Source: JBQTII01 sp052387905
Lineage (GTDB): Bacteria; Actinomycetota; Actinomycetes; Sporichthyales; Sporichthyaceae
Direction: 5' to 3'
Assembly (NCBI GenBank): GCA_052387905.1
Contig: JBQTIR010000005.1
Location: forward strand, 62,001-126,000
Length of the DNA stretch: 64,000 nt
Below the pieces are notes generated by a model that saw only the letters and a list, made by a program, of their open reading frames with translations, did no database searches and was not told the DNA's origin. A program made the translations under genes and the position numbers. Positions 1 to 8,596 of this stretch are shown here, in pieces (the first letter of the stretch is position 1; every line of letters starts with the position of its first letter).

Positions 1-1145
1 AGGATCCCGCCCTTGGTCTCGATCCCCAGGCTCAACGGGGTGACGTCGAGCAGCAGGACGTCCTTGACCTCGCCCTTGAGGACACCGGCCTGCAGCGCGG
101 CACCGATCGCGACGACCTCGTCGGGGTTGACCCCCTTGTGCGGGTCCTTGCCGCCGGTGAGCTCCTTGACCAGGTCCACGACGGCCGGCATCCGCGTCGA
201 GCCGCCGACGAGCACCACGTGGTCGATCTTGGAGACCGAGACGCCGGCATCCTTCATGACCGAGGCGAAGGGCTTGCGGCAACGGTCGAGCAGATCCGCG
301 GTGATCTTCTGGAACTCGGCACGGGTGAGCGTCTCGTCCAGGAACAACGCGTTCTTCTCGGCGTCCTGGGTGATGTAGGGCAGGTTGATCGCCGTCTGCT
401 GAGTCGAGGAGAGCTCGATCTTGGCCTTCTCCGCAGCCTCACGCACGCGCTGCATGGCCATCTTGTCCTTGGCCAGATCGATGCCGTTGCCCGCGCGGAA
501 CTTCTGCACCAGGTGGTCGATGATCCGCTGGTCCCAGTCGTCGCCGCCGAGGCGGTTGTCACCGCTGGTGGCCTTGACCTCGACGATGCCCTCGTCGATC
601 TCCAGCAGCGAGACATCGAAGGTGCCGCCACCGAGGTCGAAGACCAGGATCGTGTGCTCGGTCGAGTCCTTGTCGAGGCGGTAGGCCAGCGCGGCCGAGG
701 TCGGCTCGTTGATGATGCGCAGCACGTTGAGCCCGGCGATCTCGCCGGCCTCCTTGGTGGCCTGGCGCTCAGCGTCGGAGAAGTAGGCCGGCACGGTGAT
801 GACGGCGTCGGTGACCGGCTCGCCCAGGTAGGCCTCGGCGTCGCGCTTGAGCTTCTGCAGGACGAAAGCCGAGATCTGCTGCGGCGTGAAGTCCTTGCCG
901 TCGATGGACTGCTTCCAGTCGGTGCCCATCTCGCGCTTCACCGAACGGATGGTGCGGTCGATGTTGGTGACCGCCTGACGCTTGGCGACCTCGCCGACCA
1001 GTACCTCGCCGTTGCGGGCGAACGCGACGACCGACGGGGTCGTCCGCGCGCCCTCCGCGTTGGCGATGACGGTGGGTTCGCCGCCTTCGAGAACGGCGAC
1101 GACCGAGTTGGTGGTGCCGAGGTCAATGCCGACCGCACGAGCCAT
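1..1145 (-). CDS. dnaK: Molecular chaperone DnaK (Hsp70), N-terminal part
   Basis: ATP-dependent Hsp70 chaperone that binds exposed hydrophobic peptides in the cytoplasm together with DnaJ and GrpE. The gene runs off the left edge, leaving about 381 residues: nearly the whole nucleotide-binding domain. Visible motifs are the phosphate-1 loop GIDLGTTNS near the N-terminus, VPAYFSD, FDLGGGTFDVS and the adenosine motif LVGGSTRMP. The ATG start at 1143-1145 is preceded by GGAGG at 1153-1157, 7 nt away. Two HAIR operators lie upstream, so heat-shock control by HspR is expected. In actinobacteria grpE, dnaJ and hspR usually follow dnaK; here they would lie outside the window. The identification is secure. 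Confidence 0.98.
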   Translation of the reverse strand, partial: MARAVGIDLGTTNSVVAVLEGGEPTVIANAEGARTTPSVVAFARNGEVLVGEVAKRQAVTNIDRTIRSVKREMGTDWKQSIDGKDFTPQQISAFVLQKLKRDAEAYLGEPVTDAVITVPAYFSDAERQATKEAGEIAGLNVLRIINEPTSAALAYRLDKDSTEHTILVFDLGGGTFDVSLLEIDEGIVEVKATSGDNRLGGDDWDQRIIDHLVQKFRAGNGIDLAKDKMAMQRVREAAEKAKIELSSTQQTAINLPYITQDAEKNALFLDETLTRAEFQKITADLLDRCRKPFASVMKDAGVSVSKIDHVVLVGGSTRMPAVVDLVKELTGGKDPHKGVNPDEVVAIGAALQAGVLKGEVKDVLLLDVTPLSLGIETKGGI

Positions 1146-1164
1146 GGTGTGTCCTCCAGAGAAC

Positions 1165-1185
1165 CTTGAGCTGACTGCGCTCAAG
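1165..1185. promoter_or_regulatory. HAIR operator, dnaK-proximal (HspR site)
   Basis: CTTGAGC-N7-GCTCAAG, a perfect 7-7-7 inverted repeat. It differs from the HAIR consensus CTTGAGT-N7-ACTCAAG only by one complementary base pair. It lies 20 bp upstream of the dnaK start codon and overlaps the probable start of transcription, where a bound HspR repressor would block RNA polymerase. Confidence 0.9.
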
Positions 1186-1212
1186 TTTGCACCTGGAGGG
1201 GCTCTGCGTCAA
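1184..1212 (-). promoter_or_regulatory. Probable dnaK promoter
   Basis: On the minus strand TTGACG (1207-1212) is followed after 17 bp by CAAACT (1184-1189). The -35 matches five of six consensus bases and the -10 is weak (three of six). It lies between the two HAIR operators, and the -10 touches the proximal one, which fits repression. The assignment is by pattern only. Confidence 0.5.
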
Positions 1213-1216
1213 ATCA

Positions 1217-1237
1217 GTTGAGTCAACATGACTCAAC
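1217..1237. promoter_or_regulatory. HAIR operator, dnaK-distal (HspR site)
   Basis: GTTGAGT-N7-ACTCAAC, a second perfect 7-7-7 inverted repeat with the HAIR core TTGAGT/ACTCAA. It is centred 52 bp (about five helical turns) from the proximal site, just upstream of the proposed -35 element, an arrangement suited to cooperative HspR binding. Confidence 0.85.
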
Positions 1238-1269
1238 TACGGCGTTGACCTGTGGGAACTGGATCCGGG

Positions 1270-3642
1270 TTACCTCTTCCGGCACTGGAAGAACTGGACG
1301 TCGTCGATCGTCCAGCCATCGAACTTGATCTGTTTGTCGCCCTTGACGGCCCAGCGGAACTGCAGCTTCTTGCCGCCCAACGACGTCAGATTCAGCCGGC
1401 TGGAGTTGTAGCCGTTGCTGTCCCCACCGAAGCCGTCGTAGGCCCTGCCGCCGTCAGGCTGGATCCGCTTGTCCGGTCCGTTCTGCCACGGTCGGCCCGA
1501 GGCGCTCTTCCAGCTGCCCTTCCCGATCCGGAACTCCAGGACCGCGCCGTCGTAGTACCGGTCGACCAGGCCGGTCTCCAGCACGAAGTGGTCGAGGCGG
1601 TACTGGTGGGCGAAGCGCAGGAAGGTCTGCCCGGACTTCGGGATCGCCACGGCCGTCTTCAGCGTCGCCGCGCTGCTCAGCGTGCGGTCCGGTTCCACGC
1701 CGTAGAGGCTGTTCACCCCGGTCTTGGCGTAGTCGTCGACCAGGCGCCACTGCTTGCCCAGGCTCCACCGCTTCGTCGAGAAGTTCTCGAAGCTGTCGGA
1801 CAGGAGCTTGGACTTCTTGGTGCCCTTCGGGCAGAAATCCGCCTCGGGCGCCCTGCTCGGGGCCGGGGGCTGCTCGGCCATCTCGGTGGCCTTGACGGCC
1901 TTGCGCACCTGGTCGCAGTGAGTCTTGGAGATGATCTCGCCCTTGGCCCGCAGCCCCAGCAGGTCGTTGCACGCTTGCGGTAGCACCGCACCGAGATCGG
2001 CGTAGTCGGCCCCCGAGGTCAGCATGCGCAGCGCCTGGTAGAACACCTTCGCCGTGCGAGCCAGGCCGATCCCGGTGACCGTCTGGCCGTTGAACGCGGC
2101 GCCACCCGACCCGTCGGCAATCAGGAACGCCGCCTTGTTGCCCACGCCGGAGTTGTCGTGGACGCCGCCGTTGTCGACGAAGAACACGTCGTGGGCATAG
2201 GACCCGCTGGTCATGCGGTCGGGCTGGCCGAAGAGCGGCAGCAGGGTCTGGGTCGGATCCGCCATGTTGCGGATCGGGATCTGGTCCAGTGGCGCGTCCT
2301 CGCCGGCGGCCCACCGCACCGCTCCGCCGGATCCGTCGACGCCGTTGGTCAGGTCCACGAGCTCGCCGAAGATGTCGGACATCGACTCGCTGATGGCACC
2401 GGATTGGTAGAGGTACAGCAGCCGGGCGGTCTTCTCCGTCACGCCGTGGGTGAGCTCATGGGCGACGATGTCGTCGGCGGCGGTCCACCCCTTGCCGTAG
2501 AACATGCCGCGCCCGTTCCAGAATGCGTTCTCGAACAGGTTGCCCGCGCTCGCCTCGCACAAGGTGTCCCCCGGGCAGTACTGCACGGTGGACTGCAGCC
2601 GCTTGCCGTCGCCACTGTTGAGTCCCAGCAGCTTGGTGAGGTTGACCCCCAGGTAGTCGTCGAAGAACTCCGAGGCGTCGCCGGTGAAGTCGTAGGCCTG
2701 GTTGGCGTCGATGGCGCCGGGCTTGGCCGCCTCGCCTTCGGCTCGCGCGTACGTCGGGGTGCAGTCCCGACCGAGTGCGGAGGGGTCGGACTTGTTGGCG
2801 CGGTCGCAGACGACGCGGTTCGCGTGGGCGATGGTGTCCAGTTGCAGGCGCAGCGCGCCGGTGGTGGCATCGACGAGGACGAGCTCGCGCACCGCCTCGC
2901 GGTCCGCGACCTCGGTCCGCCAGACGTGTCCGGCCCGCAGACCGGACGAGGCCGGGAATCCGATCAGGGCGGGGTCGAGGAACCACAGCTCGGGGTCGGC
3001 GGCGCCCAGGGCTGCCGGCCGCACGTCGGGGTTGGCCCGGCGGACCGCGGCGAGCGCGATCTGACGGGCCTTCGACGCCGCGATCGTCGATGACGGTGCA
3101 AGACGCTGCTCAGGAAGTAGCTCTGCGGTGATCGACTTCAGGGCGCCGAGGAAGTCCAGGACCACGACGATCTCCCCGCCGAGGACCGGCACGCCGGCGA
3201 GCACCTGTTCGAAGCGCACAACCTGAAGCTCGGGCAGGCTCTCGGCGATCGCCGCGTCCTGCGGCACCAGGCGGAGCTGGGTAGCCACGTCATCGAGGCC
3301 GAACAACGCGGCCGCGCGGCGCAGGTGGGCCAGGGCCTGCTCGCTGGCCGGCGCAGTCGAGGTGAGCCCGGCCGGCAGCGGAATCGCCCCACCGCCACTG
3401 ACGCCAACGGAGCGGGCGAGCCCGTCCGGACGCCGGTCCACGGTCAGCGCTCCGCCGACGAGGTCGGACAGCAGCGCCTGCGCCGCGAGTGAACTCGGCG
3501 AGGGAGCCGCGGGTGCCTGCACGCCGGGCGCGAGCACATCGGACACCGGTGTCGCAGGGCCCGGGTCGGCCTGGGCGGAGGTGATCCCGACGGCAGCGGC
3601 GGCAACCACAGCAGCCAGACCCATTACCGGCAGCGCACGCAT
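1270..3642 (-). CDS. Secreted M4 family (thermolysin-type) metallopeptidase
   Basis: Zinc endopeptidase of 790 residues, made as a secreted preproenzyme. The ATG at 3642 gives a signal peptide (MRALPVMGL, an Ala/Val-rich core, then AQA). A propeptide with FTP and PepSY character follows (GVPVLGGEIVVVLD). The catalytic domain carries HELTH (residues 395-399), the third zinc ligand Glu419 in ESMSD, exactly 24 residues after the first His as in thermolysin, and the HDNSGVGNK motif holding the transition-state His. The last 170 or so residues form a beta-rich jelly-roll module (YYDGAVLEF, WTIDDVQFF) like those added to secreted bacterial peptidases. A close paralogue lies at 19926-22553. The reading frame continues upstream to about 3969, but that part lacks a signal sequence and is rejected. 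Confidence 0.9.
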   Translation of the reverse strand: MRALPVMGLAAVVAAAAVGITSAQADPGPATPVSDVLAPGVQAPAAPSPSSLAAQALLSDLVGGALTVDRRPDGLARSVGVSGGGAIPLPAGLTSTAPASEQALAHLRRAAALFGLDDVATQLRLVPQDAAIAESLPELQVVRFEQVLAGVPVLGGEIVVVLDFLGALKSITAELLPEQRLAPSSTIAASKARQIALAAVRRANPDVRPAALGAADPELWFLDPALIGFPASSGLRAGHVWRTEVADREAVRELVLVDATTGALRLQLDTIAHANRVVCDRANKSDPSALGRDCTPTYARAEGEAAKPGAIDANQAYDFTGDASEFFDDYLGVNLTKLLGLNSGDGKRLQSTVQYCPGDTLCEASAGNLFENAFWNGRGMFYGKGWTAADDIVAHELTHGVTEKTARLLYLYQSGAISESMSDIFGELVDLTNGVDGSGGAVRWAAGEDAPLDQIPIRNMADPTQTLLPLFGQPDRMTSGSYAHDVFFVDNGGVHDNSGVGNKAAFLIADGSGGAAFNGQTVTGIGLARTAKVFYQALRMLTSGADYADLGAVLPQACNDLLGLRAKGEIISKTHCDQVRKAVKATEMAEQPPAPSRAPEADFCPKGTKKSKLLSDSFENFSTKRWSLGKQWRLVDDYAKTGVNSLYGVEPDRTLSSAATLKTAVAIPKSGQTFLRFAHQYRLDHFVLETGLVDRYYDGAVLEFRIGKGSWKSASGRPWQNGPDKRIQPDGGRAYDGFGGDSNGYNSSRLNLTSLGGKKLQFRWAVKGDKQIKFDGWTIDDVQFFQCRKR

Positions 3643-3789
3643 GGACACCCTTCGCGTCGAACAGCGGAGCTCACGCTCACCCCGGGCCTGGCCTAGTCGG
3701 CGAAATCCTCGCACAGCTTGCTGAGCGGGAGCCGCGAGAAGGGCTCCACTTTTCCTTCTCCGGTTCATTCCGGGGCTATCGTGTGTCCC

Positions 3790-3933
3790 ATGCTGCGCAC
3801 CTTGCGGGCCCCCAGCGGCGGCCCTGCCTTCCGGACCCGCCTGGTGGCGTTGCTGCTCGCGCTCGGGTTGCTGCTCTCCGCTGCGCCGCTGCTGATCCCG
3901 ATCACGCGCTGGGTCATCGACGCTCTGATGTGA
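3790..3933 (+). CDS. Small hypothetical membrane protein (47 aa)
   Basis: No family is recognised. ATG at 3790 opens 47 codons: a basic N-terminus (MLRTLRAPSGGPAFRTR), one hydrophobic helix at about residues 18-34 rich in Leu/Ala, and a short tail. No clear ribosome binding site is seen, so it would have to be leaderless or weakly translated. It is divergent from the M4 peptidase gene. Basic residues before the helix suggest the N-terminus stays inside. It could be a chance frame in the intergenic region. Confidence 0.35.
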   Translation: MLRTLRAPSGGPAFRTRLVALLLALGLLLSAAPLLIPITRWVIDALM

Positions 3934-3973
3934 GCGAGCGCAGCGAGCGAACCAAGAAGGACAGTGCACTGTC

Positions 3974-4015
3974 GCTCATGGGGTGGCCGAGCGCTAGCGA
4001 GGTTGCCCCATGAGC
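3974..4015. terminator. Hairpin overlapping the hutI stop codon
   Basis: GCTCATGGGG (3974-3983) and CCCCATGAGC (4006-4015) form a perfect 10-bp stem around a 22-nt loop containing the hutI stop (TAG, 3994-3996). There is no T-run. Just to the left, 3932-3951 holds the simple repeat GAGCGAGCGCAGCGAGCGA. The hairpin could end the hut operon or protect its 3' end. Confidence 0.45.
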
Positions 4016-5175
4016 AGGCGCCCGTCTTTCCAGACCCCCGCGACGAGCGGAACCCCCGGCCGGTAGGCGAGATAGGCCGGATCCGGCGCGCTGAGCACGG
4101 TGAAGTCCGCCCGCATCCCCGCCGCCAACGCGCCGATGTCACTGCGCTGCAGCGCCCGGGCACCCCCGGCGGTCGCCGCCCAGATCGCCTCGTCGGGGGT
4201 CATCCCCAGCGCGATGACTCCCAGGGCGATGACGAGCGGCATCGAGGTGGTGTGCGAGGTGCCCGGGTTGGCGTCGGTGGCCAGGGCGACGGTGACGCCG
4301 GCATCCAGCAGGCGCCGCGCGTCCGGGTAGGGCGAGCGGGTGCACAGGTCCGCGGCCGGGAGCAGGGTCGCGACGGTTGACGAGCCGGCCAGAGCGTCAA
4401 CGTCGGCGGCGTCCAGGTGCGTGCAGTGATCGACCGAGGCCGCGCCCATCTCGACACCGACCTGCACCCCTGGGCCGTGGGTGAGCTGGTTGGCGTGCAG
4501 CCGGGGCACCAGGCCCGCGGCACGGCCGGCGGCGCACACGACGCGGGCTTCCTCGGCGTCGAAGGCTCCCCGGTCGCAGAACACGTCGATCCAGCGGGCG
4601 TGCGGGGCCGAGACGGCGAGCATCGGACCGGTGACCAGGTCGAGGTAGCCGGTGCGGTCGGCGGCGTACTCGGGCGGGACGACGTGCGCGCCGAGGAAAG
4701 TCGTCTCGGCGGTGAACTGACGGGCAATCAGCAGACTGCGTGCCTCGTCGGTGACGGAGAGCCCGTAGCCGGATTTGATCTCTACCGTGGTCACCCCGCA
4801 GGCGTGCAGTTCGGCGAGCCGGGCGGCGGTGCGCTCCAGCAGGACGTCGTCCGGGGCCGCGCGGGTCGCGGTGACCGTGGACGTGATCCCGCCGCCGTCG
4901 TACGGGCGGCCGGCCATCCGGGCGGTGAACTCCGCCAACCGGTCACCGGCGAAGACCAGGTGGGTGTGGGAGTCCACGAAGCCGGGAAGCACCGCCCCGC
5001 CTGCCGCGGAGACGCGAACGTCGCACGGCGGAGCCGTCACCGCCGGCCCGACCCAGCGCACGCGCTCGCCCTCGACGACCATTGCCGCGGCCGGGATCCG
5101 CCCCGTCGACCCAGGACCGCAGGCCGGGTCATTGGTGACCAGGACTGCGATGTCTTCGACCAGAACGGAGGTCAT
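3994..5175 (-). CDS. hutI: Imidazolonepropionase HutI
   Basis: Hydrolyses 4-imidazolone-5-propionate to N-formimino-L-glutamate, the third step of histidine degradation, in the cytoplasm. The 393-residue length is normal for the family. The amidohydrolase metal motif is DSHTHLVFAGDR near residue 70, followed by the substrate-site segment GGGI, the lysine strand TVEIKSGYGL, the His of VVPPEY and the late Asp of ALATDANPGTS. The ATG at 5175 overlaps the hutF stop by 4 nt (ATGA), so the two genes are translationally coupled. It is the last gene of the minus-strand hut operon. Confidence 0.96.
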   Translation of the reverse strand: MTSVLVEDIAVLVTNDPACGPGSTGRIPAAAMVVEGERVRWVGPAVTAPPCDVRVSAAGGAVLPGFVDSHTHLVFAGDRLAEFTARMAGRPYDGGGITSTVTATRAAPDDVLLERTAARLAELHACGVTTVEIKSGYGLSVTDEARSLLIARQFTAETTFLGAHVVPPEYAADRTGYLDLVTGPMLAVSAPHARWIDVFCDRGAFDAEEARVVCAAGRAAGLVPRLHANQLTHGPGVQVGVEMGAASVDHCTHLDAADVDALAGSSTVATLLPAADLCTRSPYPDARRLLDAGVTVALATDANPGTSHTTSMPLVIALGVIALGMTPDEAIWAATAGGARALQRSDIGALAAGMRADFTVLSAPDPAYLAYRPGVPLVAGVWKDGRLLMGQPR

Positions 5176-6515
5176 GCCGGCAATCCCGCGATCGCGGCGG
5201 CTAGGGCGGCGCCAACGTCAGGGATGAGGGCGTGCCGGCCGTCGGCGACGATGACCCGGCCCGAGGCGACGACGTGACGGACGTCGGCCGCCGTCGCGGC
5301 ATGAACCGCGGTGGCAGCCGTGGGCGGACAGCCGGCGGTGCGCACGCTGCCGAGGTCCAAGGTGACCAGGTCGGCGATGGCCCCGGTCTCGATGCGGCCG
5401 GCGTCCGGCCACCCCAAGCAGGCGTGGCCGTCCACGGTCGCGGCCCCGAGCAGCGAATCCGGGCTGTGCTGCCCGCGCGCTCCGCTGATCAGACGCTGCG
5501 TCAGTTCCACAGCCCGGGCTTCGGCGAGGATGTCGATCTGAGCGTGGCTGTCCGAACCCAGGCTCAGCCGGGCTCCGGCCTCGGCGAGCGCCGCCGAGGG
5601 GCCGATGCCGTCGGCGAGGTCGGCCTCGGTGCTCGGGCACAGGCAGACCGTCGCGCGGTTCAGCCCGTAGAGAGTGCTGTCGGCGGGCTCGAGGTGCGTG
5701 GCGTGCACGGCGGTGAAATTCGAGGCGAGGGCGCCCGCGTCGTGCAGAACGGCCGTGGGGCTACGGCCGTAGGCGGCCAGGCATCCCACGTTCTCCGCCG
5801 GTTGCTCGGACACGTGCGCATGCAGCACGGTGCCGCGCGCGGCCCATTCCGCGACGACCTCGATGTCGCGAGCCGCCACAGCGCGTACCGAGTGCACCGC
5901 TGCCCCGCGGCGGGCGCCGGTTCCCGGGTCGAAGTGCGAGACCCGGGTGAGCCAGCCGTCGACGTCGCCGTCGGAGAAACGGAGCTGATGGGTGTTCAGC
6001 TCGGTGCGCCCTCCCGCCACGGCGAACCCGCCGGCCAGGTAGCAGGTGTCCAGCACCGTGATCCGGATCCCGGCCTCCCGGGCAGCCTGGGCAACGGCAT
6101 GCCCCATCGCGTTCGGGTCGCCGTAGCGGGCACCGCCACTGTCGTGGTGCAGGTAGTGAAACTCCCCGACACAGGTGATTCCGGCCAGGGCCATTTCGGC
6201 GAAGACCGCCCGGGCCAGCGCAAGGTAGGTGTCCGGTTGCAGGATCGCGGAGACCGCGTACATCTGCTCGCGCCAGGTCCAGAAGTCACCGGTAAGGCCG
6301 TGTGTCCGGGCCCGGAGCGCGCGGTGGAAGGCGTGGGAGTGTGCGTTGGCAAGACCAGGGATCGTCAGGCCGGCAAGCCGGATCGCTGCGGCCGGAGGCG
6401 TCGCGGTGTCCTCGCGCACCGCACTGATGTGTTCCCCGTCGATCTCGACCAGGACCCCGGCGGCGCTGCGCCCCGGCGGGAGCCAGGCGTACTCGCACCA
6501 GTAGGTCACGGTCAT
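5172..6515 (-). CDS. hutF: Formimidoylglutamate deiminase HutF
   Basis: Converts N-formimino-L-glutamate to N-formyl-L-glutamate and ammonia, placing the organism on the deiminase branch of histidine catabolism rather than the HutG formiminohydrolase branch. The 447 residues show the amidohydrolase fold: the metal motif NAHSHAFHRAL near residue 57, HAHVSEQ in the middle, and the late metal Asp in LGSDSHAQID. The ATG at 6515 overlaps the stop codon of the M20 gene by 4 nt, and its own stop overlaps hutI. Its product, N-formylglutamate, needs a deformylase; no classical HutG is present, and the M20 gene directly upstream is the candidate. Confidence 0.95.
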   Translation of the reverse strand: MTVTYWCEYAWLPPGRSAAGVLVEIDGEHISAVREDTATPPAAAIRLAGLTIPGLANAHSHAFHRALRARTHGLTGDFWTWREQMYAVSAILQPDTYLALARAVFAEMALAGITCVGEFHYLHHDSGGARYGDPNAMGHAVAQAAREAGIRITVLDTCYLAGGFAVAGGRTELNTHQLRFSDGDVDGWLTRVSHFDPGTGARRGAAVHSVRAVAARDIEVVAEWAARGTVLHAHVSEQPAENVGCLAAYGRSPTAVLHDAGALASNFTAVHATHLEPADSTLYGLNRATVCLCPSTEADLADGIGPSAALAEAGARLSLGSDSHAQIDILAEARAVELTQRLISGARGQHSPDSLLGAATVDGHACLGWPDAGRIETGAIADLVTLDLGSVRTAGCPPTAATAVHAATAADVRHVVASGRVIVADGRHALIPDVGAALAAAIAGLPA

Positions 6516-7768
6516 GGCGCGGACAGCAGATCAGCGAGGACGTCGGCGAGGGCGAGCACGCCGACGTGACAATCCGCGGCCTCCGCGTGTTCGTCCGGAG
6601 CGTGGGAGATCCCCGTCGGGTTGCGGACGTAGAGCATCGCGGCGGGGACCCCGGCTGCGGCGAGGATCCCGGCGTCGTGTCCGGCGCCGGTCGGTACCTG
6701 CGGTACGTTTCCGAGGCCTGCGGCGAGCGTGCGCACCAGACGCTGCGTCAGATCTGCACCGAACACCACCTCGGGGCTGATGGACTCGGCCACCAGTTCC
6801 ACCCCGGTCCCGTCGACGCGGCACGCGCGCGTGGCCGAGGCCAGCACCTCATCCACCAGCGCCTCGACGGTCGCGGCCTCGGCGGCCCGCACGTCGAGCC
6901 AGGCATCGACCTGCGCGGCGATCGCGTTGGTCGCGTTCGGGGATATCTGCACCCGCCCGATGGTGGCGCGCGCACCCGCGGCGGCGGCCAGCTCGCGCAC
7001 CCGCAGCACAGTCGCGGCGAAGGGCAGCATCGGATCCCGTCGATCACGCAGGGCGGTGGTCCCGGCATGATCAGCGGCGCCGGTGAAGCGCAACCGCCAG
7101 CGCCCGTGCGGCCACATCCTCGTGCCGACGCCGATCGGGGCACCGGCCGGGGCCAGGGCGCGACCCTGCTCGACGTGCAGTTCGACATAGGCCCGGATCC
7201 GGGTCATCAGCTCCGGGTCGGCGCCGAGGTGGGCCGGGTCCGCCCCAGCGGCGCGCATCGCCTCGGCCAGCGTCACGCCGTCGACGTCGCGCAGGGCACG
7301 CACCTGGTCCGGCTCCAGGGCCCCGGCGAGCAGTCGGGACCCGATGCACGGCACCCCGAACCGGGCGCCTTCCTCGTCGCTGAACGCCACGATTGCCAGC
7401 GGTGCGCTTCGACGGCCCCCGGCCACCAGCACGTCGAGCGCGGCGAACGCCGTGGCAATCCCCAGGGGCCCGTCGAAGGCGCCGCCGTCGGGAACAGAGT
7501 CCAGATGTGAGCCGGTGACGACCAGCGGATCGGCCCCGGCTCCCGGCGTCCTCGCCCAGAGGTTGCCGTTGCGGTCGGTCTCCACCTCCAGCCCGCGGGC
7601 CCCGGCGGCGCCGCGGAACCATTCCCGGCAGCCGGCCTCGGCCGCGGTCCATGCGAAGCGGCGGTAGCCACCCGAGCCGGGGTCACGTCCGACATCGAGG
7701 AGCTCGGACCACAACCCGTCGAAGGATGCCCGGGCGATCGCCTCCCCGCTCAGGTCCCGACTGACCAC
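6512..7768 (-). CDS. M20 family amidohydrolase (allantoate amidohydrolase-like), probable N-formylglutamate deformylase
   Basis: A 418-residue dinuclear-metal amidohydrolase of the allantoate / N-carbamoyl-amino-acid hydrolase group. Metal and catalytic motifs are visible: SHLDSVPDGGAFDGPLG, the acidic pair DEEGARF, YVELHVEQG, and the late His in TGAGHDAG. The dimerisation insert starts around WPHGRWRLRFTGAADHAGTT. The start is GTG at 7768, 3 bp after the permease stop, and the stop overlaps the hutF start. By sequence alone it would be called allantoate amidohydrolase, but there are no allantoin genes and it sits inside the hut operon next to hutF. I infer that it removes the formyl group from N-formylglutamate, replacing HutG. 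The family is certain; the substrate is inferred. Confidence 0.85.
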   Translation of the reverse strand: MVSRDLSGEAIARASFDGLWSELLDVGRDPGSGGYRRFAWTAAEAGCREWFRGAAGARGLEVETDRNGNLWARTPGAGADPLVVTGSHLDSVPDGGAFDGPLGIATAFAALDVLVAGGRRSAPLAIVAFSDEEGARFGVPCIGSRLLAGALEPDQVRALRDVDGVTLAEAMRAAGADPAHLGADPELMTRIRAYVELHVEQGRALAPAGAPIGVGTRMWPHGRWRLRFTGAADHAGTTALRDRRDPMLPFAATVLRVRELAAAAGARATIGRVQISPNATNAIAAQVDAWLDVRAAEAATVEALVDEVLASATRACRVDGTGVELVAESISPEVVFGADLTQRLVRTLAAGLGNVPQVPTGAGHDAGILAAAGVPAAMLYVRNPTGISHAPDEHAEAADCHVGVLALADVLADLLSAP

Positions 7769-7771
7769 GGG

Positions 7772-8596
7772 CTAGCGCGGCGGGCGCGGGGGCGGGGCGG
7801 ACCCGCCGAGCGAGAGCGGCGGGGGCGGCGCGTGGCCCACGGCACCACCCGACGGCATGGGCGCGCTCGGCGCGGCAGGGGATGGCGTGCCGAACGTCGC
7901 AGGCGGGAGCTGCGGGGCGGGGCGGTCCGGCGCCCACCGGCCTGCCATACCCGCCGAGATGAGCCGGTGTCCGATCGCGACAATCACGATGTCCGCGGCG
8001 ATGGCCACGGCGGCGATCAGGACCCCACCGGTCGCGACCTGGCCGTAGTCGCGGACCTCGGGCGCCTGCCCGTCGATGATGAGCCGGCCGAGCCCCCCGG
8101 AGCCGACGAATGCGCCGACGGCCGTCATCGCGACGACCTGCCGCGAGGCGGTGCGTACGCCGCGGACCAGCGCGGGCATCGCCATCGGCAACTCGACGGT
8201 GAGCAGCACCGCCGCAGGGCTGAGTCCGGACCCGCGTGCGGAGTCCACCGCAGCCCGGTCGAGCAGGCGCAGGCCGGTGTAGGCGGCGGTGATGATCGGG
8301 GCGATCGCGAGCAGGATCAGGCCGGTCAGGACCGTGGAGTCGCCGCCGTCGCCTTTGAGCGCGAGGTAGCAGAAGACACCGAGCGCGGGCATCAGGCGCC
8401 CGAGGGCCCCGAGGGCGATCGGCAGGTCGTCGCCGCGCCTGCCGTGCCCGATGATCGCGCCGATCGGCAGCGCGATCGCGATCGCACCCAACAGTGCGAG
8501 CGCACTGAGGCCGGCGTGCTCGGCGAGGCGCGCAGCGATGCCGTCCGCACCGCGCCAGTTGTCGGATTCGGACATGTAGTCCCACATCAGGTTCAT
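7772..8596 (-). CDS. ABC transporter permease, ProU/OpuC type (second permease)
   Basis: Inner-membrane permease of 274 residues from the betaine/choline/histidine importer family. Five or so hydrophobic helices span residues 25-225. The coupling helix (EAA-like loop) is in the segment RAAVDSARGSGLSPAAVLLTVELP. The last 45 residues form a Pro-rich tail (ending PPPRPPR) not needed by the fold; the ATPase of the same operon also has a Pro-rich tail. The ATG at 8596 overlaps the upstream permease stop by 4 nt. It is probably the partner of the other permease in a heterodimer importing histidine or a related amine. Confidence 0.88.
   Translation of the reverse strand: MNLMWDYMSESDNWRGADGIAARLAEHAGLSALALLGAIAIALPIGAIIGHGRRGDDLPIALGALGRLMPALGVFCYLALKGDGGDSTVLTGLILLAIAPIITAAYTGLRLLDRAAVDSARGSGLSPAAVLLTVELPMAMPALVRGVRTASRQVVAMTAVGAFVGSGGLGRLIIDGQAPEVRDYGQVATGGVLIAAVAIAADIVIVAIGHRLISAGMAGRWAPDRPAPQLPPATFGTPSPAAPSAPMPSGGAVGHAPPPPLSLGGSAPPPRPPR

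Noticed and set aside
3932..3951. GAGCGAGCGCAGCGAGCGA simple repeat as a mobile element
   Set aside because: It is a short, low-complexity repeat with no second clear copy in the window; it is only noted with the hutI hairpin.
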